Source of the DNA: Syngnathus acus
Taxonomy: Eukaryota > Chordata > Actinopteri > Syngnathiformes > Syngnathidae
Direction of reading: 5' to 3'
Assembly: GCF_901709675.1 (NCBI RefSeq)
Contig: NC_051101.1
Coordinates: 4,796,501-4,860,500 of the forward strand
DNA length: 64,000 nucleotides
The notes below the pieces were generated by a model. That model was not told the DNA's origin. It made no database searches and saw only the letters and a list, made by a program, of their open reading frames with translations. The position numbers were made by a program, and so were the translations under genes. The first letter of the stretch is position 1. Every line of letters starts with the position of its first letter. Positions 13,252 to 25,015 of the stretch are shown here, piece by piece.

Positions 13252-14869
13252 GCATCCGATTAAAAATGCATAAGATATATTGAATAAGTGTGGGAATTCC
13301 GAAATATGTGCAATCTGATCCGATAGGGCTTAAAGATGTCATTGTGATTGTCAATAAGGGTTGGTGGTGACATGGCAGTATCACATTGACTTCTGCGTAT
13401 TAATACTCAGTGTCCTATTGGGCCATCAGCTGATTGTTTGCAATGTAAATGATGGTGCTGATGGCTCCAGTGACTGATAGGTTGGAATCCAATTTATCAA
13501 TTGCTTCATCAGTTTTCCTAATTCAGATCAAATATCTCCTGAGTGCACACTCTTCTTTCAGTGGTATTAGAGGAAATAAATGCTCTCTAAGTAATTTTCA
13601 TCAATCTCATGTACATGCCAATATCCCTCACGTGCCCGGTCCACAAAGCAGACTTAATGTCTTAAGTGTGTGTTTGTGTGACTCGGAGAGTGATTTGTAT
13701 ATTCAGGACTAATATGAGCATCGGAATACATTTGTGCTGTGTAAAGGGAAAAAAGTGTTAGTTATGTTAATCTATTCCTTAGCTACTTACAACTAAAATG
13801 AAGGTTGGATGACCACACGGCAGATGTTTCAAATCTTGTGTCACACATGCTTCTTTTGTTTTCTGTTTTCACTACATTCATCCATTACAACTTTAGATAC
13901 ACCTGCACAAGATATGTGTCATCGTTGTGTCATATATCAGTAGAAGCAATAAATATTTGTGGATTTCTATTCATTTCCATTCATAATTCTATTTGTTTTG
14001 AATTATTTTCCAACTGTGGAAACACCTCTAATGTTGTGATGCAGCGCTACATCCGGGCAAGCTACAACCACAATGATCACTATAGTGTTAATTCTGTGTC
14101 ATTCCATTCCAAATTGTCAACATAAAAAAAAAGAGCACTATAACACATAACAATATAAAAACATTTTTTAACATAATGCAATTACTGTATGCACTGTAAG
14201 TAGGCATGAGAGAGAAAAGAGAAGAAATTGCAAACCTTATATCCATTGAACACTTTTATTCGGCAAAAGAATAAGGTACTATTCACAATTCACAGAATTA
14301 ATACATCTTTGACACTTTTAGTTAAAAGTTAACATTATTATGATGAGAAAACAATTGACAATTTGCTCGATCATTTGCCTCCTACAGTGTCACTGGGAAT
14401 TGGAGCTTATCCCAGCTCCCTAATTATTATACGTAGTTGCAAAGTCAGAGTTGTTCATAACATTTTTTAGTAGTAGAAGTTATTAGAAAGCTGCAAATGT
14501 AACTGTGTAAGTGTTTCCTAAGAGTTAATATGACTAAGCCCTGGACTGGTCTTTGCACCAGGCACTTATGACAGGCGATTAGATCCCACTGAAAAGCAAC
14601 TGCATTAAATGGTCGTGATGTGAGCAGACGATAAGCCTTGTCAATTGTGCAAAATCAAATCAACTATTCATAGGGAGCCTGTAATAGGATATTGCCTGAC
14701 AGATTTAATAATTCAGTTTTACTGAGACTTAACTGGTATTAGTTTGTAGCTAATGGTTGCCGTTGTAAAAAATTAATCAAAGACAATGCAGGAGTGAGAA
14801 GATACACATAATCATGCCTACTTCATTTACTTTAGCCGCCCTCTGTAATTTATAAAGAGACTTCAAGAG
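13252..14869. other. Unassigned unique sequence
   Basis: No gene was recognised. A short stretch at about 14385-14432 (TCACTGGGAATTGGAGC, TTATCCCAGCTCC) may be a decayed minus-strand SINE tail. The 106-codon frame at 13805-14125 has no recognisable features. Confidence 0.35.
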
Positions 14870-15180
14870 TGATCAGCTAAGAGTACAGCAGTAAAGGGTA
14901 CTGTAATTTGATTTATGAATTTGATCCCACCCCCTAATTTAATTCATCAATATTTCAGCAGGGGCAATTATGCATTGTGCTAAAGCTCTTTGGAGCTCCA
15001 TTATTCAACCTGAATATCTTTGTCACAGGGTGTGTAATGGCATTGCTAAATATTCTATAATGCCGAGACAAGGACTTGTCCCTCACACTCATTATTGGTT
15101 GTGCTTCTATGCAGGTTAAACATCTTTTTATTTGAATAATCACTGCTGACAGCAGCAGAGCACAAGGGCAGTGGAAGCAT
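14870..15180. promoter_or_regulatory. Candidate conserved noncoding element
   Basis: A low-repeat block with a POU-like word (AATTATGCATTG near 14967), TAATTTAATTC near 14936 and an AGCTCTTTGGAGCTCC imperfect palindrome near 14983. It has no coding potential. The call is based on motif impression only. Confidence 0.25.
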
Positions 15181-15850
15181 AAGGTCTACTGACCTATGTG
15201 TTTTTCCCATTCCTGTAAATGTGCATCATTAGTATTAGTAGTACAAAGTTGACTAAATGAAAGCCATGTGTTTCTGTTTTCTAAGCATGGCCCGCATATT
15301 TGTTTAAGGATCATTGATACATTTCACTTGGGGATTTTAAGATTTATTCTATTAGACAATGAATGTCAGCATCAGAACATCAATTATATAGTTTATGTGC
15401 ATTCATTCTTTCGTCTCACATCCAAAAATAAAATGAATAGATGATTCAAATTATTCTTTTTTTAAAGGCAAGCAGCAACACAATGTAAGCAGATCTTAAC
15501 AAGGAGAAGCAACACATATCCTCCCAACCACCTTTTCTGTTCTTCAACAAATGCTTACCGGTCGTGAACTACATCGATCTGGGGTATAATTCTCGATGAA
15601 ATTGATGGATGAGGGCAACCATTGACAGAAAGGGTAAGGACCACTTTGAGATGTCCCTTGTGAATAAGTATGATGGAAAATAGATTGTTGTAGAAGATTT
15701 ATGTTTGTTCCCCACTGCCACAGGAGAAAGACATTCCACACTGATCCTCTCAACTCACTTCACTTCTGACCAATCAAATGTCATTGTGGTCTCCTCAAAG
15801 TCATTACTTCAACTCAGGTGCCAACTTTGTGGCGACGCGAGAGATGGATT
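15181..15850. other. Unassigned unique sequence
   Basis: No gene or repeat was recognised. The 69-codon minus frame at 15544-15753 shows no domain. Confidence 0.4.
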
Positions 15851-16366
15851 TGTCACAATCTGTTTTTGTTATGAGTTGGTTTAGAGGGTGGCTTTTGTGT
15901 TTTGGTCTTCTTTTGGTTTTGCTTTTGGGAGTTTTGCGTTCCTGAGTTTCCTTGTCATGTCTGTCACCAACTGGTCAGGGCAGTTCTGTTCCTCTTTTCT
16001 CAATCTTCAGTCACTTGTGTATTTTGCACATGTGCCTCATTGTTAAGCCAATTGGTTTGTATTTATTTTGTGGTTTCTGTTATTTCTGTCTGATCACTGT
16101 CATATGTTATGTCATGTTGTCATTTGTCGTGCTGTGTCTGTTGGCCTTGTTGTTTTTGTTGTTCTGGATTTTTAGTTTGTCTGTTTTGGCCTAGTTGTTT
16201 CTAAAATATAATATTATGACTTTTGCATCCTGTTTAATAACTCTGCTTGCCATTTTTTATTTTGTTGGTTAATTTTTCAAAATTTACCCTTGCACGCTAA
16301 CTCTCCTGCTTCCGTGCATTTGGGTCTTGTCTGCACTTTGTTGTCGCGGTGAACCTCCACATGACC
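15851..16366 (+). mobile_element. Degenerate solo LTR, T-rich
   Basis: The segment begins TGTCACAATCTGTTTTTG and is strongly T-rich on this strand (GTTTTGG, TGTCATGTTGTC). It ends near TTGCACGCTAACTCTCC, GCATTTGGGTC and a closing ACATGACC. This matches the general pattern of a fish LTR family whose 3' part has TTAATAAAT before TTGCACGCTA. Here the corresponding polyadenylation word has decayed. No internal gag-pol sequence flanks it and no clear target duplication is visible. The frames at 15902-16093 and 15952-16194 are products of the T-rich composition. Confidence 0.45.
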
Positions 16367-17007
16367 GAATACTCAGCACAAAGAAAGCACACGGAATCAG
16401 CCTGCAGTTCATCCCTCTGCTTAAATACTAACTAAACCAATTATGAAAACGCAGAGGCAAGAGCAAATTAATGCTAGATGTTGATGGGAAGTCAATGGGT
16501 TCTTGGCTGCATATTTACATTAGAATATGTACATGTGTAATTAGATCATGTGCTGGGATAATAAAGGATAGATGGTGTGTGTTTCACTGACATCAGTGTA
16601 GCTCTGTTTTTACATCTGTAGCTGGCTAATTGCTGCGCCATTTTAGTATGCATTTCTGTCTCTACAGCTTAAACAGAACAGGAACAACTTTCCTGACCTC
16701 AACTAACTGACTCAAAGTAGCAGGGCTCAACAACATGGTGGCAGCAATGGTGCGCCAAAACTACATTAGTAGCTCACGGGCTAGTTGTAAAAGTAGCTCA
16801 ACAGTGTTGGGACACTGTGATTTCCTTGGAATGTTGCAGAAGTGATCATTTGATAATGTAGCCAAAGCACTTGTAGTGATTTATCGAAATTTTGCATTAT
16901 GACATTCCTCTGTTTTCTGCCTTATTACAGTAAATCATTACTATTCATTATTGTGAAAATTCATTAACATGATGATTTAGATTAATATGATTAATTCATA
17001 ATATTAT
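16367..17007. other. Unassigned unique sequence
   Basis: No gene was recognised. At 16802 the word CAGTGTTGGGACACTGTGA recalls a hAT terminus, but only ~10 bp support it. Confidence 0.35.
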
Positions 17008-17162
17008 AATGGTTGTTCGTCTGTATTTGCTCTGCGATTGGCTGGCGAACGCCCAAAGATTGCTGTGATTGGCATGCCAGTGACCCTCACGAGGATAATT
17101 AGTTTAATGAATGAATGAAACATAACTTAAGCAATTTAAATGAATGAATGAATGAATGAAAG
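17008..17162 (+). mobile_element. SINE 3' half with (GAAT)n tail
   Basis: The body words GGTTGTTCGTCTGTATTTGC, CTCTGCGATTGGCTGGCGAA and GTGACCCTCACGAGGATAA lead to tandem GAAT units. A second GAATGAAT run follows a ~25-bp near repeat (AACATAACTTAAGCAATTTAA / AAGATAACTTAAGCAAATT), showing a small duplication of the tail region. Confidence 0.65.
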
Positions 17163-19059
17163 ATAACTTAAGCAAATTATTTTTTTCAATCGTGTGTATC
17201 AACTTTTTAGTCCTTTGCGTTAATCAATACCCCATAAGTAGCTCAGTTTCATTTGCTCTCGTTGAACAATCTCCATTTTGTGGGACGTTAGTAGATGAGT
17301 GAAAGGAATGGAGTGAACCGACCACTACGAGGTTGTTGAAATTGGAATCTCGCAAGTGCAGCGTTCATGATGTTGCTTGCCAAAAACATACAATAAAGGA
17401 GAAAATAAACAAGGAAATTAAAGAGCTATTGAGTTAGTTCCACTACCTCCAGCTTCTCAACTCGAGATCCAAAATAGTACACTTCAGACGCTTTTCTGAA
17501 TGAATGGAGGTCAGTGTGAACAATAAAAGTAACTGTTTATTGTTTTGTTTTATTTTACAGCACAGATAATCGGCAAATACAGAATTGTAATGCATGCTAT
17601 GATGTTATGAAAGACATTTAAAAGTTGGAGTTCCATTGCATGAAACTTTAATTGAAGGCCACCGCCTTTCCTATTCTATCTGCTGTGTTTGTGAGAACAA
17701 GCTGTTGTGAGTTAACAATAATGTCTTCACTTTTACTGTTGATCTTAATTTTTACTTGCCATACCACCAAACATCCTATTTGTGTATAATAGTATATACA
17801 TATTTGCATTTTGCGTATTTGCATTCATGATAAATATTCAAGAAAATATCTCCCATTGAAAACAAGCTACTTATGTGAAATAAACTTGTATGGCATACTA
17901 GGTCCATGTGTTTTAGATGGGTTGGAGGCCCATGTCAAAACAAAATTAAAGCAGAAAGGTTCAGGGTTAAAGAGAGAATCAATAAGATCTTCTGAAGTAT
18001 AATGGCACTTGTCTATTTGTCTCTCTTTGGTATGACCTGTCACTTGCTTCATTTCGTGCTGCTAAGAGACGTGTGAGACAATGACTATGTCCGGGTGGTG
18101 AAATGAGCTGTCACAAATACCCATCATCTTATATAAAGGAGTAACCTGAGCCATTGTGGGATACCGGGATGAAAAACCAGTAGCATCCTCTTGTTGATGG
18201 CTCTTTATAGTTCTCTTCATGCAGAAATCACATTATTGCTTTGTCCTCTTCCCAAATCACTTAATGTGATCAGATCATCAATTTTTGTATAACAAATTGT
18301 TTGATGACAGACTGGCAAAGTAAAATAACAATATCAAGCCAGAGTTGCTTGTATTTCTTGTGTGCAGTCATACCATATTGGCACTGCAGCCCTCTTATTT
18401 TGTTTCATATTGAGTACATTACAGATTCAATGGCCATCTAGCTTCTTGTCTTGTTTTAATGTGATCAGATAGATTTATGTTGGGCCATGAGGTCAGCGGG
18501 ATTTTCAGTAATTGGAGTCAGTTGAATTGTATTAACAGGTCCATAACACTGTAAAGAAGGGCATTTACATTTAATTACTTTTATTGAGCCCTTCTCATTT
18601 TATTTGTAATGAAGTTGGTGCTGTGATGAAGAAGGAGAATGGATGCGATGTAATATCTCTTGATCAGTGATCATTAAAACACCATAAATAATATTAGTAA
18701 TATGGAGATGTACACATTTCAGGACAGTTTAACACGTCAGGACCTCCCACATGATTTGTACTCAAATGAATTTACTTTTTATTCTAGATGGGTTTTTGAT
18801 TTTCACTTGAATCAACAGAGCACGTTAATAACAGAAGGATCAGCGTGAAGAGGTTAATGATGCTGAAAAGGGAAAAAAAAATTGTCAGTACAAAGCATGT
18901 TTAATTTGAGACACAATTGTAATCCTTTGCAGTGGGTTGTAAAACTTTGAATGCAAGCCATGGTTTACAGTTTTGATATATCATTGTCAGCACTATCGGA
19001 AAGGTTGTCTGCATGTACATGTGTGAATTCAGTCAGTATGTCTGAATCCGTTTGTCCGT
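17163..19059. other. Unassigned unique sequence
   Basis: No gene or repeat family was recognised. The paired opposite-strand frames at 17811-18002 and 17867-18052 show no domain. Confidence 0.4.
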
Positions 19060-19350
19060 GCTTTGCTTGGGCTCGTTAATGAGAGGCGTCCGGATCGTCC
19101 GCAGAGGCCTGTGCAAGATAATCTCGACCTATTCTGCAATGAAAGCTCTTCCGAACGTAACTGTAGAAACTCACTAAAAAGGCAGAGGTCTTGGCTGAAT
19201 AATTCAGCATTTCCAATCAATTTCAACCTCTACCTCATTGGGACACCTCCCTGGGCTATAAGGGTGTCTGCAGACTCATCATGGGAATGTTGACAATTCC
19301 CTGTACAATGCACTTGCTGGCACTTCAGCAACATGAGACACTGTGCGAGC
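19060..19350. promoter_or_regulatory. Candidate conserved noncoding element
   Basis: A moderate-GC, low-repeat block with GCTCGTTAATGAG and a GCTGAATAATTCAGC palindrome at 19194-19208. Frames on both strands (65-76 codons) overlap here without domain content. The regulatory reading is inferred. Confidence 0.25.
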
Positions 19351-20746
19351 ACTGCATATTTCTGATTTTCCAACTTAGCATTATGCATTTTTAACTTTTT
19401 ATTTTATTGCAAATTTGTATACCATTTATTGTATTAGTTTATTTTTCCATGCATAAAATATACTTGTCTTAATTAGCCTAGATGATTTTCTGGAATGGTC
19501 GCCGGTCAATCGGGTACATTGTACTTTATAGATAAACAACAATTCACAGTTACCATTTCTTCATTTAATGTAAAAACAAAAATAGAATCTGGGAAGACAG
19601 ACTCATCGGAGAAAACCCTCTACCCTCAGTTTTGACATGATAAAATAACTTATCAAATCATAGACTCAGACTTGCATTGTAATATAAAATACGTATTTAA
19701 AATGTTTATTTGTCAAATTGTGATGTGCACAGTAAAGACACAATGGTAACACTGAGCAATAAAATTCTTTGCTCGTTTGCTACTTGTTAGTTATACGAAG
19801 AAGAAGGATGAAAAATAATTAGAATTATGATAAAATCATGTGGCTGGGGGGTCAGCACAATGTACATATTGATGTTAAGACAATTTAAAAAGTACAGTGT
19901 ACTTTTAAGTTTGGTAGTACGTTAACTTCTGTAAAAATATTGTGTCTGAAATGTGCAAAAATGTAGGCATTCAGCTATTCACACATTTTACACTGTCTAT
20001 TCAGTGCACAGCCACTATGTAGGAGTGTATTTTTGAATGTGTGCAAAGAGTAGATTGGCCTGCAGGTGTCAATTCTCCAAAGGTATAATTCTGTCTTGTA
20101 AGGAGAAGGTGGGGGGTGTTGTGTTAAAGGGGCTTTTTGGTAGAGTAGACAGCTATATTCTACTCAAGCTGCAGTATAATCGTCCTGAGGATTACCTCAA
20201 TTGCAGGTGATAACAGACAGGCAGTGGAGCAGACAGCAGAGCGACATAGGATACCCACTCCTTGTGTGGGAAGCCGTATGAATTATTTCTTGTTTCTCCA
20301 CACACTGTCAATGACGGGTATGGGCCAGGTTATGAATGGATTCAATGCAATGCTATGACCCAGTTTGGGGATGACAATGTGGATTCATCGCTTTTAATGA
20401 GTCACTTCGACAAGTCAATACGTTTTTGTTCAGCTCTTCCTGAGATACATTTTTAACATACAAATACCTGTATGTCTGTCTGTAAAAATAAAAAAGGTCG
20501 AAACTAAATTATTCCAAGTTCGTGAGTGTCAGTCAAGAGTACATCTTAAAGACATTGTCTATTCAAATGAATTTCCAAGACTGTCAATGGCAGACACATT
20601 GAGCAAGCTGATACCTGGTTGAAGCATGATTAAATTGACACCCCACAGAGTGTCTCACATCCGTCTTGGGGTCTTGATACTGTGGCAGCACCTTATTCAC
20701 GTCTCACATTCAGCTCCTACCTGTTATGCTGACATCATTGCATTAC

Positions 20747-20749
<3 letters not shown>
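19351..20749. other. Unassigned unique sequence
   Basis: No gene or repeat family was recognised. The 64-codon frame at 20262-20456 shows no domain. Confidence 0.4.
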
Positions 20750-20790
<41 letters not shown>

Positions 20791-20797
20791 GCGAGAG

Positions 20798-20841
<44 letters not shown>
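20750..20841. repeat. (GA)n microsatellite with GC interruptions
   Basis: About 92 bp of GA repeats with a few GC substitutions. It gives a spurious RERERE frame (20726-20911), which is not a gene. Confidence 0.95.
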
Positions 20842-20845
<4 letters not shown>

Positions 20846-20967
20846 ACCATTTTACAACAACCATGGTTCCAGTTGGCTGTCTCAACAATGAAGGCACACA
20901 ACATGACTTAATAACTTAATATCCCTAACCTCATCCAGTCATTTTCAGCAGATGATGAGAATGTGCA

Positions 20968-21090
20968 CATGAATGGTAGTTTGTCCATATGTGACGTTTG
21001 ATTGGCTTGTCAACCATTCCAGGGTGTACCCTGCCTCTCGTCCAAAGTCAACTAGAATGAGATTCAGCCCACTCGTGACTTAAATTAGGA
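20968..21090 (+). mobile_element. SINE body fragment
   Basis: The words GAATGGTAGTTTGTCCATATGTG, TTGATTGGCTTGTCAACCATT and CCAGGGTGTACCCTGCCTC match the mid-to-3' body of the recurring SINE. The head is absent and the tail is decayed. Confidence 0.55.
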
Positions 21091-22257
21091 CAAGAAAATA
21101 AAGTTTTAAAACCCACGCATGTCAATGAACCTTGGGCTCTTTGTGATATGTTTAGAGACTGAGTTTGAAGATATGTTTTAGTTGGATTTATTAATCTTTA
21201 CAGTATGACAGCACTATTAGATTAGGCCTACTATGGTGTCTGAAATCCACAATCCAGCAACTTGGGATGTCGCTAAAACGTAATGAGCAAAAGTGCAATT
21301 GTACGTTTGTATAAAAATGGGATATACAATACAGTATGTTGGATGTTATTGTGAAAGACAACACAACATGAATGCTTTTAATAGTGTCAGCACAAAATTA
21401 TATTTGGCAGCTGTTAAAGTTATATTCCTCTTCAAAGTGATCTGTGAACAAGGAACAGAAGAATGGAAGACTAACTTCCGGAACATCTGCTCCCAAGATC
21501 AGAACTGCCTGTGACTGTTGGTATTTGCAGTTGCTCTGGGGCTTAGAGTTCATGCTCTGCGACATATTTATCGTTTCAATTATTTAGATGATGACATAAT
21601 TTATTTTACTTTGTTCTTTTGAATGTCCCAGGCCTGTGGAGGTCCCTCAGTGTGAATATTTTGTGGTGCTGGAGTAATTTTTATTTTATTTCATTTTTTT
21701 ATAGTGTTGTTTTTTGTAATGATTTGTTGGGACAATTCAGACGATGAGAAGTCAGAAAGAGGAGCTTTGTTTACAGCCATTTCTTATGGCCTCAAGGAGA
21801 GTTTAAAGAGTGTTTCCTGTAACTGATACATGCTGCCCTCCAATAATTGTGCAACTCACGTCAAATGTATACTTTGGTGGTGGGGGTCTCTAGTAAGGGC
21901 TAAAGATAAAAAAAAAAGTTTTAAATAGTACAAATTCTGTCTGAAATGCAGTATATTTCTAATTTAAAGACTTGACATTGGATGCATTCTAATATGTGCA
22001 TATAATGCAACAAAACATTCAACAGAACTTAGTTAACACTTAGCTCTGTCTCAATTTGAAACCCAGCAGTTTCTCTGTGTGTGGCCTCCTTGTTTTGTCA
22101 TCATTTCTAATGTGTTTAGGACTTGTTCACAACAATCTGACCGCAGTCTGTCGTATTAGGTATGAATGTGGGGAAAATGCAGACATGGCCTGGGTACGTC
22201 CAGCTCTGTTTAACATTAAACAAAAGTATATGTACAAAAATGTAGATTTACATAAAT
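21091..22257. other. Unassigned unique sequence
   Basis: No gene was recognised. The frame at 21293-21514 shows no domain. Confidence 0.4.
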
Positions 22258-22326
22258 ACACACATATGCACACAGGCGTACACCCACATACACACACACA
22301 CGCATGCACACACACACATACGCACA
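22258..22326. repeat. (CA)n microsatellite, interrupted
   Basis: CA-rich tract with TA and GC interruptions. It accounts for the histidine/threonine-rich part of the plus frame at 22056-22499 and the cysteine/valine-rich minus frame at 22127-22333. Confidence 0.9.
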
Positions 22327-22375
22327 CTCTCACTAGAAAGATCTCCCTTCCTCTAATGATTTATAAAGGCCATAA

Positions 22376-22509
22376 AGTGAAAATTGACGTTGCTGCACGC
22401 CGCCTCTCGACCAAAGTTAGCTTTGACAGGCTCCAGCTCAACAGTGACCCTAATGAAACAAAGGATGTTAAAAAGATGGATGGATGGCTGGATGGATGAG
22501 AATGGATGA
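22376..22509 (+). mobile_element. SINE 3' tail with (GATG)n
   Basis: The words ACGCCGCCTCTCGACCAAAG, AGGCTCCAGCTCAACAGTG and ACCCTAATGA lead to GATGGATGG units. This is the 3' third of the recurring SINE. Confidence 0.6.
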
Positions 22510-23025
22510 ATGAAGTTGCTGCCCTCTGTCTTATGTTTGTCCTCATGCAGTTGTGGGGAACACCTGAGCTGTTTCCATATGATGCCAGCATTGAACATGT
22601 GCGGCTGTCTTGCTAATGGGACACTTAGACGTCTAGGCTTATGTCATTCAGTCCCAGCGCGCTGCATTCAATCGCCCCCCTATCGCAGGGATCGAGCTCT
22701 GCAACCATCGATCTGTGGCTAGCCTCCTCCATCCCGACGGTCACGGTGCAGGGAACTGGAGCCGGCAGGGTGCTAAGGAATCCCTCTAACTGTCTAGCTC
22801 AGCTTTGGGACACATAAACACATGCAGTACTTTCCTACAACTACAACTTCTTTATTTCTGACCTTGATCAGTGCCAGAAGCAAGGCATTAGTGTTTAAAT
22901 ACACAGTAAATAATCATACTTAAGTCGTAGAAAGATTTGACCTGAACTGAAAGGGCTCTGTTTTCCTGCCAGTGCAAGTCTAGCGTGAAGCGTGGTGTAA
23001 CTCTGCATAAGGGCAGACGAGACAG
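22510..23025. other. Unassigned, locally GC-rich sequence
   Basis: No gene was recognised. The part at 22655-22790 is richer in GC than the surroundings and has no recognisable repeat. Frames overlap in different phases without domains. Confidence 0.35.
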
Positions 23026-23456
23026 AGGGTGTATTCAGACCTGACTGTTTGGTCCACTTTAAACCAGGGTTCGATTGTAACGCTGGTCCGGTGTAAATAC
23101 ACGCAAACGAATCCTGGTGCAGATTAAACAAACGGACCGAGACCCACTTTTTAAAGTTTGAACTCTGGTGCAGTTCGCTTCAGGTGTGAATACAAGCAGC
23201 GTAGATCCGAACCAACAGCACAAATATGCAGAGCGTGTCGGACTCGCATGTTTTCCTCCATCTGTGTTCTGTGTGCCGCCCATTGCTGTCCAATGAGAGC
23301 ACAGATCGTTACAAGCGTGGGTGTGTTTACAAAATATACTTCGCTTGCAAAATGTACAGTCTAAATAAGAATCACACCAAACAAAAACAATTAAGTCCGC
23401 TTTTGGTCCGGACCAAACAAGTGGACTAAAGGCCTTTTCTGGTCTGAATACACCCT
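23026..23456. mobile_element. Nonautonomous TIR transposon (MITE), 431 bp
   Basis: The ends are a perfect 16-bp terminal inverted repeat: AGGGTGTATTCAGACC at 23026-23041 and its complement GGTCTGAATACACCCT at 23441-23456. Subterminal TTTGGTCCACTT / AAGTGGAC and TGGTCC words continue the symmetry inward. No transposase frame lies inside. No target duplication could be seen, so the superfamily is left open. Small frames inside (23059-23364) are chance. Confidence 0.75.
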
Positions 23457-24854
23457 AAATTTTGTTAGTTTCACAGAGCTGTTGTAAAGGGTATTTTCCA
23501 CCTTAGCTCAAGCTTTGTTTAAAGTAACATGCGAGTTTGCTTGATCAAATTCTTTTTTGGTACGACAAGAAATAAGATCAATAAGATTATGCTTTATCCA
23601 CATAGGCCATTTATTTTTAAAACAATACTCTTTTGTTCGCATCATCTGAAAAAAAACAACAACAAAAATATTTCTAAGGAGGTTAAAGCAAATGAACTTC
23701 TGACCATGCACTGCTCCTTGGGTGTGTGTGTGCGTTACGATGGGCCAAATGCATTGATCCAATTTTTGTTTACATGTGTACAGGATAAAAATGGTGAGGA
23801 GATATGTAATTTTTTGCATAGTATTTACAAGAAACTATTACAGATAACTACTAAAAATGTCGGGTGCAGTGAGAGTCTTGTTTGCAGTTTGCATGTATTT
23901 TAATATCTTCTTTGTGTAAAGCTCATCTAATACTTTGTGTGTGGTCCATTTTGTTCTGGTCTGCTAAGCGGAAGGCACTGCATTTTTTACTTCATTTTTC
24001 AACATTGGCCGGTGATGCTTACAATAAACCCAGATTATGAAAACATTGTGGAACTGTGATGAATTCAAATATCAACAAGAAGATATGACAAAAGGCCCCT
24101 TAAAGTGCAGTGTGTGTGTGCGTGTGTATGTGTGAGTCGGGTGGGTGGGTGTGAGGGGGAGGGGGGGTCCCTGCATGTTTGTGTCGGTGCCTAAACAGCC
24201 ACAGTCACTGAATCACAGGTCATTGGGACAATATTTATTCATGTTTCATCATTCTATTTCAGGTTTGTTCTGTAAACAGCTGGAATTCCAAGGATTAAGG
24301 ATGAGGGTTTTTAAGGTTACTCAAGTATTATTCTCTTGTTAGCTCATGGAGAATTTTGCAAATTAAATATGTATTATGTATACCTTTATTGTACGTAAGC
24401 TTTTCCACTTTGTAAACATAATTTAAATGTCATCTGAGTGTGAAAACCTAAACACTACAACAATCTAGCTATTCAGTCGTAGATTTTTTGCCCCCCTTAT
24501 CCCCTTCTAAGGACCGCTATGTTTTTATATTGCCAAAGCCGCTTTGTGAAGTTTTGACACAGTATATTATGGGATGTGTGACATCTGCATCCGGAGCTTT
24601 ATCGTCAAACAATTTAAGAATAACATTCTTTTAAAAAATACTAGTTTATATATGTGATATCACATTGCCTCTGTACTGTATTTGATTGCATGGAACTTGG
24701 AAATGATTTAGACTATTCTGTTTTTATTAGTTTTAAACAATGTCCCAACTTCATTGGAAGTGGGCTTTGGCATCATCGCGTTCCCTATTTCAATTCTTTG
24801 TGGAATATGAATATGTATGCTGAGTTGTTTCTCTTTTCGTGAAGAAGCTGTGAT
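23457..24854. other. Unassigned sequence with a (GT)n tract
   Basis: No gene was recognised. A GT/GGGT-rich tract lies at about 24108-24165. The 124-codon plus and 103-codon minus frames at 23508-23903 overlap on opposite strands and lack domains. Confidence 0.4.
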
Positions 24855-25015
24855 ATTACATCTGCTCACAATTAAATCAAGCAGCCCCTGGCCGCCAGGG
24901 CTCCCTTTGTAAATAAACAAATTAACCTGCAAGGGTGGGCACAGCAAGCTCTGAAACAACATGGCTGATTTGGATATCCCGTGTGTTAATATTGTCCCTT
25001 CCACACATTGACAGA
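24855..25015. promoter_or_regulatory. Candidate conserved noncoding element with FOX-like site
   Basis: Contains GTAAATAAACA at 24909-24919, a textbook forkhead-type motif, next to CCCTGGCCGCCAGGG (inverted repeat at 24886-24900) and AATTAA words. It has no coding potential. The function is inferred from motif content only. Confidence 0.28.

Noticed and set aside
16798-16820. CAGTGTTGGGACACTGTG as a hAT end
   Set aside because: Only about 10 bp match, the flank does not continue the family, and no partner end was found.
22056-22499. 147-codon open frame with a signal-like start
   Set aside because: The middle is translated CA microsatellite and the end is translated SINE tail, so it is a chance fusion of repeats.
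23060-23085. GGGTTCGATT as a tRNA B box
   Set aside because: It lies inside the 23026-23456 TIR element, with no A box or cloverleaf around it.
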